From Bacteroidota bacterium (lineage in GTDB: Bacteria > Bacteroidota > Bacteroidia > Chitinophagales > Chitinophagaceae): DNA of 58,442 bases. The position numbers were made by a program, and so were the translations under genes. The notes beneath the pieces were generated by a model. That model did not search any database, was not told the DNA's origin, and saw nothing but the letters and a program-made list of their open reading frames with translations. This document shows positions 43,201 through 51,286 of this stretch, one piece after another; position 1 is the stretch's first letter, and every line of letters begins with the position of its first letter. The DNA is taken from the NCBI GenBank assembly GCA_023418315.1, contig JAEZZY010000037.1, forward strand, positions 1-58,442, written 5' to 3'.

Positions 43201-45328
43201 TTCTATAGACAGCCTGATCAATGGCGAATACCGCTGGACGGGTAGTTCCTTTATTTACCTCGCCAATGGCAGTCCGGGATGGAATCAATCGCATTATTAC
43301 CAATATCAAAAAGATGCGTTTGATAAACTTACCTATGGCAATGACCGTATTTTCCGATTCTATAGTGGCAATACGGAGTTGATGGTTACGAATGCCATTT
43401 ATAGCCAGCTTCAGCAAACTACTCCCTGGGATGCCAGCGCTTATTCTTCCATTGCCATAAATGGCGCGGGTATTCAGCGATTGGGCTGTCCGCCGTGGGG
43501 AGGCACGATTCAGGTGGTAGTGATTGATTCTTCGGGAGCGGAAATATGGCTCAACGCAGGCAGAAAAGGGGGGCAGTCCGGCTCCTATGATACTTGCTAT
43601 ATGGAAGTAAATAACCGGGAGGTTTTTGAATTTGCCGTCAATACGCTGGATGGCAGAAACAAGGCAAAACATTTCCTGGACAGCATACCGGCCAATCATT
43701 ATGTACTTATTAAAAATATGATTAATGACCAAGCCTATGATACGGCTTTGGTAGATGAATGGAAGCTGGATGAAAATGTGAACGGCATAGGCAATTCGCT
43801 TTATCATACCTTCCACAATATGGGCTTTACGATGATTGATTCGTTTACCACACCGCGTCCTTTTGTATTTTTTAGAATGAAGGGAAATGGCAGCTATCCT
43901 ATCACGCAGGTGGTGAAAAATATGGCGGATACGATTGAGCGCACGTTTTTATTACCTACAAGAATCACCAAAGGTCATCTGAACAGCACCGTCATCGGCC
44001 CCGCCAAAGAATGGAAAACCCTAAAATGGCAAACTTCGGCTATAGACAACCGGGCACAGAATGATCATTCGATTCTTGTCCTTACCGGCATTGATACGCA
44101 AAATGCGAAGACCGTTTTATACACCGGCTCCGCACGTGATACGGGTTTGAGCTTTATTGATGCACACAAATATCCTTTCTTACAATTACAATGGCAAAGC
44201 CTGGATTCTATAGACCGGAGCAGTGCACAGCTTGATTTCTGGCGGATATTGTACAGCCCTTTGCCGGAGGCGGCACTCAATCCCGCTTCTTATTATTCCT
44301 TCTCCGACAGTGTGCAGGTTGGGCAGATAATGCGTTTTGCCGCTGCTGTGGAGAACCTTACAGAACTACCTATGGACAGTATGCTGGTGCGGTATAAAGT
44401 AATTGATGCGCATAATACCACCCACACCCTTGCTACCAAACGCTATCGCCCGCTGCCCGGCAATGATACCCTCATCGCCTCCATAGAATTTGATCCTTCA
44501 CTTTATCCCGGAAAGAATATATTATTTGTAGAAGCCAATCCTGATAACGACCAGCCGGAGCAATATCACCCCAATAACCTCGGCTATATTCCGTTTATAA
44601 TTGATGTGGATCAGAAAAACCCCCTCATAGACGTAACCTTTGACGGTGTACATATACTGGACAGAGATATTGTTTCTGCAAAACCTTTAATTAAAATCGT
44701 CTTGAAAGATGAAAACAAATACCTGAAACTGGATGATACCTCCTTACTGACCCTAAGCATTCGCAATCCCAACTCTTTAAACCCTGTGCCGGTACCTTTC
44801 GACGGAGCGGTGAGCAAATTTATACCTGCCCAAGGCAATAAAAACGAAGCCTATATAGAATACAAACCTCATTTTGCCGAAGACGGTATTTACGAACTGG
44901 TAGTGAATGGCAAAGATAAAAGCGGCAATATAGCCGGCGGAACGGATTATAAAATATCTTTTGAAGTAGTGAATAAATCCACCATCACGCACGTGCTGAA
45001 TTATCCCAACCCGTTTTCTACCTCCACGGCTTTTGTTTTTACACTTACCGGCTCACAAGTGCCTACCCAGTTTAAAATACAGATACTCACTGTAACCGGT
45101 AAGGTCGTAAGGGAAATTACCCGGCAGGAACTGGGACCTATACACATCGGCAGAAACATAACCGACTATAAATGGGATGGCAAAGATCAATACGGACAAA
45201 CGCTGGGCAACGGAGTGTATTTTTATAGAGTGATTACCTCCTTGAATGGCAGCAATATAGAACATCGCGGCAGTGGGTCGGACAAATTCTTTAAAAACGG
45301 ATACGGGAAAATGTATATCATGCGCTAA
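40277..45328 (+). CDS. porU2: Giant C25-type sortase candidate PorU2 (T9SS)
   Basis: A 1683-residue secreted protein from ATG 40277, which gives a clean signal peptide (cleavage after AAFA); a longer frame upstream overlaps porV2 and is not used. The peptidase C25 (gingipain-like) core lies around residues 450-720, with catalytic candidates H645 (or H643) in YHGHAA and C676 in LGLGCDV. Several beta domains follow and the end is a FlgD-like Ig domain (YPNPFSTSTAFVFTL...YKWDGKDQYGQ...GVYFYRV). PorU removes the sorting domain of T9SS cargo and attaches them to the surface lipid; this paralogue probably does similar work. Confidence 0.87.
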   Translation: MKRLSAYSTLLLFVFMAQAAFAQSYRNEWIDFSKSYYKFKVGAEGIYRIHKNALDAAGVPQAAGADYVLYLNGVEVPLYVSTAGTFGANDYIEFFGEPGNGKPDTELFANPGWQADVRKSLFTDTAAYFLTVRNGAANLRYAQIPNIINNPPAPLSYCWASSEVHYTNEFIKGKHYISGQPIFFSEFNDGEGFVDADRFTNQPFSLTLATPNFSTQQNANLQLSLLRNTYNTTTTERVTLFLNNQQIADSSLPPDATKHFNLSVASSLLAANNTIQITSTQTGSYAEDRLGCSYLYIRYPRNMDFSGLNYVNFELTASATLQYIELQNFAHGGTAPKLYDLTNKQWYSGDISVSGRVRFQLQPSFTDRKFILAAANSDRIYSIQSSKTIQFTDYSAAANQGDYVIVSDRGYAALTNGRNYVQDYSDYRSSLTGGGRNCVLAYMDDLYDQFAYGIETHPLAIRNFMRYAYNQWTTKPHDLFLIGKGVSYNHNKNYLGNKAAYQFAGNVPTLGYPGSDVDLVNFLPNKLMAMNVGRISAWTPQEVGQYLEKVKAYEAALRTPVSPDYASESWKKQVIHAAGGRRVDESSGYLNTLTNFGAYIIKDTSYGAEIYNVSKTSTNPIDENLNSTVDSLVNNGVSLITYHGHAASSTFELSTFNNPEKYTNTPRLPHFLGLGCDVAYIYSLSTVKTIGERYVGSSAGGSISMIAADNFQYTPFHARYLPAIYGSIANVNYGKTIGDHHHYSYNFIWGNAQTPENFMHLESMILQGDPALPVFGPDKPDYHVSASRISAIPANVTTDKDSFTLKIIAYNLAKALRDTVSMKIEHINPANITTTVSSRKIANLYHSDTLWVNVPINKIADLGLNKYRVTIDDLQKFDETSETNNTATLDIFIYSDNVRPVYPQEFAIVHQQGITLKASTLNPFRPAGKYKLEIDTTELFNSNIKQETTLSSIGGVIKWRPTLSYRDSTVYYWRASIDSLINGEYRWTGSSFIYLANGSPGWNQSHYYQYQKDAFDKLTYGNDRIFRFYSGNTELMVTNAIYSQLQQTTPWDASAYSSIAINGAGIQRLGCPPWGGTIQVVVIDSSGAEIWLNAGRKGGQSGSYDTCYMEVNNREVFEFAVNTLDGRNKAKHFLDSIPANHYVLIKNMINDQAYDTALVDEWKLDENVNGIGNSLYHTFHNMGFTMIDSFTTPRPFVFFRMKGNGSYPITQVVKNMADTIERTFLLPTRITKGHLNSTVIGPAKEWKTLKWQTSAIDNRAQNDHSILVLTGIDTQNAKTVLYTGSARDTGLSFIDAHKYPFLQLQWQSLDSIDRSSAQLDFWRILYSPLPEAALNPASYYSFSDSVQVGQIMRFAAAVENLTELPMDSMLVRYKVIDAHNTTHTLATKRYRPLPGNDTLIASIEFDPSLYPGKNILFVEANPDNDQPEQYHPNNLGYIPFIIDVDQKNPLIDVTFDGVHILDRDIVSAKPLIKIVLKDENKYLKLDDTSLLTLSIRNPNSLNPVPVPFDGAVSKFIPAQGNKNEAYIEYKPHFAEDGIYELVVNGKDKSGNIAGGTDYKISFEVVNKSTITHVLNYPNPFSTSTAFVFTLTGSQVPTQFKIQILTVTGKVVREITRQELGPIHIGRNITDYKWDGKDQYGQTLGNGVYFYRVITSLNGSNIEHRGSGSDKFFKNGYGKMYIMR

Positions 45329-45353
45329 AAGATTTTGTTATTTTGAAAATGTA

Positions 45354-45361
45354 TAATTTTG
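45354..45361 (+). promoter_or_regulatory. -7 box (TAATTTTG) with long AU-rich leader
   Basis: TAATTTTG with TTTG 16 bases upstream (45334-45337). The predicted transcript has a leader of about 108 A/T-rich bases before the RRM gene. Confidence 0.5.
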
Positions 45362-45472
45362 CAAACTCGTATTTAGTACTTAATTTGAAGCGCTAAAAAA
45401 TCATACAGAATAGGTTTTATTCGTTCTCTAACAGTATCATTCAATTATTTAATTATTTATTTTAATCCGGTT

Positions 45473-45925
45473 ATGAATCTTTATATCAGCAACCTCAGCC
45501 CAGAAACCACTGAACAAGATCTTGAAAAATTATTTTCCGAATTTGGAGCTATCAAGTCATTGAAAATAATCATTGACCGCGAAACCAACCTCTCAAAAGG
45601 CTATGGTTTTGTGGAGATGGAAGACAAAGGCGCCGGATTTGATGCTATTGATTACTTCGATATGTCTTATTTGAAAGGGAATATCATCAATGTAAGAGAA
45701 GCGAAAAACAACAAGGAAGGCACGCCCAATCACGCTAAGAAAAGAAATTTTCAACCGGGCAATGACAGACCGCGCCGTAATAATTTCAATCAACGCGACG
45801 GCTACAACAAAGAAACAAATTATAATAGAGAAGCCGGTTATAACCGTGAAAGCGGCAACAGCTATAGCAGTGGCGGCTATAATTCCGATCGGGATTATAA
45901 CAACGACCTTAGCTACAACGCCTAA
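45473..45925 (+). CDS. RRM RNA-binding protein with low-complexity tail
   Basis: A 150-residue protein. Residues 1-80 are one RNA-recognition motif: RNP2 LYISNL (3-8) and RNP1 KGYGFVEM (about 43-50). Residues 85-150 are a disordered tail rich in Asn, Tyr, Arg and Gly with repeated YN units (GYNKETNYNREAGYNRESG), recalling RNA-granule tails. The family is common in Bacteroidota and cyanobacteria and is often linked to cold or stress, which would fit the long leader. Confidence 0.9.
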   Translation: MNLYISNLSPETTEQDLEKLFSEFGAIKSLKIIIDRETNLSKGYGFVEMEDKGAGFDAIDYFDMSYLKGNIINVREAKNNKEGTPNHAKKRNFQPGNDRPRRNNFNQRDGYNKETNYNREAGYNRESGNSYSSGGYNSDRDYNNDLSYNA

Positions 45926-45989
45926 GGGGATTATAAGTAATCCGTTTGTTTCATACGCTCATCATACTATTCTACTGCACTTCATGAAG

Positions 45990-46018
45990 AGCAGCAAAAA
46001 CTCCATTGCTGCTGTTTT
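45990..46018 (+). terminator. Terminator of the RRM gene
   Basis: An 8-bp stem AGCAGCAA / TTGCTGCT, loop of 8, then GTTTTAT. Confidence 0.65.
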
Positions 46019-46035
46019 ATAACAGGACACATTCT

Positions 46036-46077
46036 AAAAAGAGAAGAAGCCGTATCCCTACAGCCTCATCTCTTTTT
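46036..46077 (-). terminator. Terminator of the DksA-like gene
   Basis: On the reverse strand AAAAAGAGA-T-GAGGCTG pairs with CGGCTTC-T-TCTCTTTTT (16 pairs, two of them G-U, one mismatch) and ends in a T-run. The wobble pairs exist only in this orientation, so it serves the ileS-dksA transcript. Confidence 0.75.
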
Positions 46078-46107
46078 TATATATGGGGAATATTCCTATA
46101 AAGGAGC

Positions 46108-47190
46108 TTAATTTTTCGACATTTCCTTTTTGGCCTCGATGCTGAGCGTGGCATGAGGCACGGCGCGCAAGCGGGCTTTATCTATCAACTTACCGGTTAC
46201 ACGGCACACGCCATAGGTTTTACTTTCGATGCGCACGAGGGCTTTTTCCAGATGACCGATAAACTGGATCTGGCGACTTGCCATTTGGGCTAATTGCTCA
46301 CGTTCCATAGCGCCGCTGCCGTCTTCCATATTCATGTAGCGGTTTTCGGTATCTTCCGTGCCGGCTTCGTCCTTGCGGGTGATAAGCCCTTGCAGATAGG
46401 CCAGTTCTTTTCTTGCAGCTTCCATACGACCGAGTATCAGTTCTTTAAATTCGGCCAGGTCTTCATCGCTATAGCGTTTGGTAGGTGTGGTTTCTTGTAC
46501 AGGCTCGTCCAAAATAGAAACGTATTGAGGTTGATAATCGGTTGAAATTGTTTTTTCGTCTTCTAAGGCTTTTTTGGATTTGTTTTCCAGTTTACGATGC
46601 GCTACGATGACGTTTGGTTTTTTTTCTTCCCGCACCACTCTGTTTACAGAAGAAGGCAAGGGACGTGATGGTGCGATGGTTGCATTTTGCGTAACCGTTT
46701 TTATTATTTTCTTCGCAGGTGCTTTTTTGGAAGATTTAGTAGGAGCCGTTTTTTTCACCGCTTCCTTTGGCGCTGCTACTTTTTTAGGCGCTGCTTTGGT
46801 TGGCGCTGCTTTGGTTGGCGCTGCTTTTTTAGCAGGCGCTTTGGCTACCGGTTTAGCAGGCGCTTTTTTTGCGGGCGCTGCCGGTTTCACCAGTTTTTTA
46901 GCAGGTGCTTTTGCTACTGCTTTTTTAGGTGTTGCTTTTTTAACGGGTGCTTTTACAGTCTTTTTTGTTGCCACAGTCTTAGTTGTCTTTTTTATTGCCT
47001 TAGAATTTGTTGCTACTTTCTTTTTGGCTACTTCCACTTTTTTAGCAGCCTTAGCTGGAGCTGTTTTTTTAGCGGCAACTGCTTTTTTCGCTATGGGTTT
47101 TACCGTTTTGGTGTTTTTAGCAGGTGCTGCCTTTTTGGGTGCAACAGTTTTTTTACTTGCCTTGGCAACAGTTTTTTTGGGAGTAGCCAT
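46108..47190 (-). CDS. DksA/TraR-like protein with histone-H1-like N-terminal tail
   Basis: A 360-residue protein in two parts. Residues 1-170 are almost only Lys, Ala, Pro, Thr and Val in repeated AKK/APAK/APTK units, like histone-H1 tails that bind DNA or RNA. Residues about 240-360 are a DksA-like helical hairpin with an acidic tip (AGTEDTENRYMNMEDGS) followed by YGVCRVTGKLI and VPHATLSIEAK. Only one of the four zinc-finger cysteines is present (in YGVC), so zinc binding is probably lost, as I recall for other Bacteroidota homologues. It starts four bases after ileS and is co-transcribed. Confidence 0.85.
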   Translation of the reverse strand: MATPKKTVAKASKKTVAPKKAAPAKNTKTVKPIAKKAVAAKKTAPAKAAKKVEVAKKKVATNSKAIKKTTKTVATKKTVKAPVKKATPKKAVAKAPAKKLVKPAAPAKKAPAKPVAKAPAKKAAPTKAAPTKAAPKKVAAPKEAVKKTAPTKSSKKAPAKKIIKTVTQNATIAPSRPLPSSVNRVVREEKKPNVIVAHRKLENKSKKALEDEKTISTDYQPQYVSILDEPVQETTPTKRYSDEDLAEFKELILGRMEAARKELAYLQGLITRKDEAGTEDTENRYMNMEDGSGAMEREQLAQMASRQIQFIGHLEKALVRIESKTYGVCRVTGKLIDKARLRAVPHATLSIEAKKEMSKN

Positions 47191-47194
47191 AAAT

Positions 47195-50100
47195 TTATTT
47201 TTTAGAAATTAACACTTTTAATATCGCCTCATTTACTTCTATCTCGGTTCCGTTATCTATCTGAGGAGCGAAATGAATTTCATCAGCTAAAATTTCGGCG
47301 CAAATATAGTCGCTAAAATTTATAATAGAAGATTTTAGTGGTTCATACTCTTGAATGTTTACCACAATGCGATCCGTCAGTTCAAAACCTGATTCTTTAC
47401 GTATTTTTTGAATGCGATTGACAAGCTCGCGTGCATTTCCTTCTTCCTGCAAATCGGGAGTAATAGTGATATCCAGCGCTACGGTGAGCTGGTTTTTACC
47501 GGCCACCGACCATCCCGGAACATCCTCTGCCGAGATTTCTACATCTTCCGTATTAAGGGTTACGGTATCTTCTCCTATCCGCAGGTCTATAACCCCGTTC
47601 TTTTCCAGCAGGGAAATGTCCTTGTCGGAAAGTTGCTGGATAGCTGCTGCTACTGCTTTCATTTTAGCGCCCATTTTAGCGCCTAATACTTTAAAGTTTG
47701 GCTTTATTTTCTTTTTGATAAATCCATCAGAATCAGTAATATATTCTATTTGTTTTACGTTTACTTCCGATTGAATCACTTCTTCCATTTTTCGTATCTG
47801 TTCTTTCATGTTTTCGTTCAGAACAGGGATCAATATTTTCTGTAGCGGCTGCCGTACTTTGATGTTTGCTTTTTTACGAATGGATAAAATGAGCGAGCAA
47901 ATGTCTTGTGCTAATTGCATTCGGTATTCCAGCTCTTCGTTTATGGCATCTTGCTCTGCCTTAGGGAAATCGGACAGGTGCACGGAAGTGTGTTCGTTCC
48001 TGCCGGTTACTTTATTCAGGTTGGTGTATAGCCAATCGGCAAAGAAAGGAGAGACAGGCGCAATGAGACCGGCTATGGTTTCTAAACATTCATAAAGAGT
48101 TTGATATGCCGAGATTTTATCTTGCTCATATTCGCCTTTCCAGAAACGGCGGCGGCAAAGTCGCACATACCAGTTGCTGAGATGCTCGTCTAAGAAATTT
48201 TCAATAGCTCTGCCCGCAATAGTGGGTTCGTAATCGTCTAATGCTTGGGTTACTTCCTTTACCAGTGTATTTAAGGAAGAAAGAATCCATCGGTCTATTT
48301 CAGGGCGTTTGCCAAGAGGAATGTATGTTTCTTTAAATGTAAATCCATCCACATTTGCATAAAGCGCAAAAAACTGATAGGTGTTGTAAAGTGTTCCAAA
48401 GAACTTCCGTTGAACTTCTTTAATTCCTTCAATATCAAATTTTAAGCTGTCCCATGGGGAAGCATTGGTGATGAGGTACCAGCGCGTGGCATCGGCACTG
48501 TATTTTTCAATTGTGTCAAAAGGATCTACAACATTTCCCACCCGTTTACTCATCTTATTTCCATTCTTATCCAGTACCAGTCCGTTGGAAACAACTGTTT
48601 TATAGGCAACGCTGTCGAAAAGCATGACGCCGAGCGCATGAAGGGTATAAAACCATCCGCGTGTTTGATCCACTCCTTCGGCGATGAAATCGGCGGGGAA
48701 GTTTTGTTTTAGTGCTGCATGGTGATGCGGTGTGAATGGATAATGCAATTGGGCATAAGGCATGGCCCCGCTGTCAAACCATACATCCACTAAATCCGGC
48801 TCGCGATACATTGCCTTCCCGCGACTGTCCACAAGGATGATTTGATCTACATAGGGTTTGTGAAGGTCTAATTTTCCTTCTAAGGCTGTATATCGGTCTG
48901 TGTGGGTAATTCCTAATTTGTCAGTAAGGGAATTTAATAAATTTTTACCTTCATTCCATTCTTTAATTACCTCTAATAATTGATTGGTGTTTAGTTTTTT
49001 ATTTGCTAATTCTACTTCTTGTAATAATTCTTCGATGCTGCCTATACATTTGGTTTCTTTTCCGTCTTCGCTCACCCAGACGGGTAGGGGCGTACCCCAA
49101 AAACGGGAGCGGCTGAGGTTCCAGTCCACCATATTTTCCAGCCAGTTGCCAAAACGACCTTCGCCGGTTGCTTTTGGTTTCCAGTTGATGGTTTTGTTTA
49201 ATTCAATCATCCTATCCTTTACGGCGGTGGTTTTTATAAACCAGGCATCTAAGGGATAATAAACGATGGGTTTATCCGTACGCCAGCAGTGGGGATAGGT
49301 ATGTTCGTATTTTTCTACTTTGAATGCTTTGCCGTCTAATTTCAGTTTTACGGCGATGTCCACATCCACTTCTTTATAGTCGGGTTCATTTTTGTAATTT
49401 TTTACATATCTCCCGGAGAACTCACCTAAACCCTCAATAAATTTTCCTTCTTTATCCACCATTGTTAGGATACCGATACCTGCATTTTTTCCTACTTTAA
49501 AGTCATCCGCACCAAATGCCGGAGCCGTATGCACAATGCCGGTACCGTCTTCTGTAGTAACGAAATCTCCTAAGATAACCCGCCAAGGGTCTCCGCCGGC
49601 TACCTCTATACTGTTGCCTTCATAGGGTAAAAGCTGTTCGTAGCGAATACCTTCAAGGTCAGCGCCTTTGTATTCCGCCAATATTTTCCAAGGTAACAAC
49701 TTGGTTTCAGCAGTGTAATGTTCAAAATCGCCGTTTTCGCCTTCAGGTTTAAAGTATTTGCCCATCAATGCCTTTGCAAGGATTACATTTATAGGCTGAT
49801 GTGTATAAGGGTTAAAAGTATGTACTAAAACATAGTCAATATGAGCGCCTACGGTAAGTCCGCAATTTGACGGAAGTGTCCAAGGCGTAGTTGTCCAAGC
49901 CAAAAAATAGACAGGGTGGGGATTTTCAATTTTGAATTTTGAATTTTCAATGGCTTTGAACATCGCCACCACCGTCGTATCCTTCACGTTTTTATAGGTT
50001 CCCGGCTGGTTCAGTTCGTGTGAGCTAAGACCTGTACCCGCAGCAGGCGAGTAGGGTTGTATGCTCACGCTTTTATAGAGAAATCCTTTATCGAACAATT

Positions 50101-50599
50101 GCTTCATTGCCCACCAAAGCGTTTCTATATATTTAATATCGTAGGTGATATAGGGATGTTCCATATCTACCCAGTAGCCCATTTTTTTAGTAATGTCTTC
50201 CCATTTATCGGTATAGCGCATCACTGCTTGGCGGCATTTTTGGTTGTATTCTTCTACGGAAATTTTTGTGCCTATATCTTCTTTAGTAATGCCCAATTCC
50301 TTTTCCACACCTAATTCTACGGGCAAGCCATGAGTATCCCAACCGGCTTTGCGTTTCACCTGATAGCCCTGCATGGTTTTGTAGCGGCATACGAGGTCTT
50401 TTAGCGTACGGGAAATCACGTGGTGGATGCCCGGCATACCATTGGCACTCGGCGGACCTTCATAAAAAACGAACGGTTCGCTTCCTTCGCGTTGCTCCAC
50501 GCTTTTCTCAAACGTATGCTCCTCTTCCCATTTTTCTAAATATTCTTTTTCGATAAAGGGAAGGCTTAGTTGCTTATATTCTTTGTATTTAACCGACAT
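47195..50599 (-). CDS. ileS: Isoleucyl-tRNA synthetase
   Basis: A 1134-residue class Ia synthetase. The HIGH motif is GIHH in PPSANGMPGIHH (about 53-64), the editing domain occupies about 190-420 (with TTPWTLPSN and GTGIVHTAPAFGADD), and the KMSKS loop is KMSKRVGN near 690. The length and the absence of a C-terminal zinc-ribbon Cys cluster resemble the long, eukaryote-like IleRS class, in which natural mupirocin resistance is known. It precedes the DksA-like gene in one operon. Confidence 0.95.
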   Translation of the reverse strand: MSVKYKEYKQLSLPFIEKEYLEKWEEEHTFEKSVEQREGSEPFVFYEGPPSANGMPGIHHVISRTLKDLVCRYKTMQGYQVKRKAGWDTHGLPVELGVEKELGITKEDIGTKISVEEYNQKCRQAVMRYTDKWEDITKKMGYWVDMEHPYITYDIKYIETLWWAMKQLFDKGFLYKSVSIQPYSPAAGTGLSSHELNQPGTYKNVKDTTVVAMFKAIENSKFKIENPHPVYFLAWTTTPWTLPSNCGLTVGAHIDYVLVHTFNPYTHQPINVILAKALMGKYFKPEGENGDFEHYTAETKLLPWKILAEYKGADLEGIRYEQLLPYEGNSIEVAGGDPWRVILGDFVTTEDGTGIVHTAPAFGADDFKVGKNAGIGILTMVDKEGKFIEGLGEFSGRYVKNYKNEPDYKEVDVDIAVKLKLDGKAFKVEKYEHTYPHCWRTDKPIVYYPLDAWFIKTTAVKDRMIELNKTINWKPKATGEGRFGNWLENMVDWNLSRSRFWGTPLPVWVSEDGKETKCIGSIEELLQEVELANKKLNTNQLLEVIKEWNEGKNLLNSLTDKLGITHTDRYTALEGKLDLHKPYVDQIILVDSRGKAMYREPDLVDVWFDSGAMPYAQLHYPFTPHHHAALKQNFPADFIAEGVDQTRGWFYTLHALGVMLFDSVAYKTVVSNGLVLDKNGNKMSKRVGNVVDPFDTIEKYSADATRWYLITNASPWDSLKFDIEGIKEVQRKFFGTLYNTYQFFALYANVDGFTFKETYIPLGKRPEIDRWILSSLNTLVKEVTQALDDYEPTIAGRAIENFLDEHLSNWYVRLCRRRFWKGEYEQDKISAYQTLYECLETIAGLIAPVSPFFADWLYTNLNKVTGRNEHTSVHLSDFPKAEQDAINEELEYRMQLAQDICSLILSIRKKANIKVRQPLQKILIPVLNENMKEQIRKMEEVIQSEVNVKQIEYITDSDGFIKKKIKPNFKVLGAKMGAKMKAVAAAIQQLSDKDISLLEKNGVIDLRIGEDTVTLNTEDVEISAEDVPGWSVAGKNQLTVALDITITPDLQEEGNARELVNRIQKIRKESGFELTDRIVVNIQEYEPLKSSIINFSDYICAEILADEIHFAPQIDNGTEIEVNEAILKVLISKK

Positions 50600-50630
50600 T
50601 TAAAGGCTGACCTTGAAATTTTTTAAGGCG

Positions 50631-50638
50631 CAAAGGTA
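50631..50638 (-). promoter_or_regulatory. -7 box (TACCTTTG) for ileS
   Basis: The reverse strand reads TACCTTTG, giving a leader of about 26 bases to the ileS ATG. Confidence 0.6.
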
Positions 50639-50685
50639 GGAAAATATAGGTGTTTATTTTTGAAAATATATTTATGGATATTGTA

Positions 50686-50693
50686 TAAATTTA
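50686..50693 (+). promoter_or_regulatory. Weak -7 box (TAAATTTA)
   Basis: One mismatch to TAnnTTTG, with TTTG 23 bases upstream (50659-50662); it could drive the Cys-rich secreted gene at 50716. Confidence 0.35.
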
Positions 50694-50715
50694 ACATTCA
50701 CTAAAACATTTTTTT

Positions 50716-51105
50716 ATGAAAAGGTTATTTTTCTTTTTTGCAGCTTTAACTATTACCATAGGGTCAAGTAACGCTCAAACCATTACAAACAAAACAACTT
50801 GTGATATTGTGGTGGATGTTGCTTGTGAACTTCCACAACCTGGATGTTGGTATAATATTATTGCAACCATCTACATTGCTTCGGGGGCTACAATGCCCTT
50901 TCCTATGTGTAGCAGTGGCGTTGCTTCTGAGCTTCTCCTTCATTTTTATTATGATAACGGATGTTCTGCCGATGATCCGTATGTAGGTTTACCAGGTAAT
51001 TGTTTTGGTTTTCCGCAAGATGAGGTGATGCATTCCTCTTGTGATGTATGTACCTCCCCTGCTAAAATTACTTATTTGGGTGGATTTGACTGGGAAGTGT
51101 ATTAA
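50716..51105 (+). CDS. Small Cys-rich secreted protein, unknown function
   Basis: A 129-residue protein with a signal peptide (cleavage after SSNA) and eight Cys in the mature part (near 29, 37, 44, 64, 82, 95, 108 and 111). They probably form up to four disulfides, so a stable periplasmic or extracellular fold is likely. No sorting domain or known family is seen. It lies 181 bases before a T9SS cargo gene in the same direction. Confidence 0.7.
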   Translation: MKRLFFFFAALTITIGSSNAQTITNKTTCDIVVDVACELPQPGCWYNIIATIYIASGATMPFPMCSSGVASELLLHFYYDNGCSADDPYVGLPGNCFGFPQDEVMHSSCDVCTSPAKITYLGGFDWEVY

Positions 51106-51286
51106 TTGTTCGATTAGAATTTTCCGTGTATTCGACTTTTCCTTCATTTTTGCATATTTTTCCTTTTTATGCCTGATAAGGGATGGTAGCCTCATATGGA
51201 GGTTTTGAAAGATTTCCAATATTATTAAAGCAGCTTCTGCCTGCTGACAGGTTAGGAGCTTATTTATAACAAATAAATATTCTCCC

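Noticed and set aside
46574..47212. Two long Phe/Ala-rich forward frames
   Set aside because: They are antisense to the Lys/Ala-rich tail of the DksA-like gene, whose AAA/GCT codons read as TTT/AGC on the other strand.
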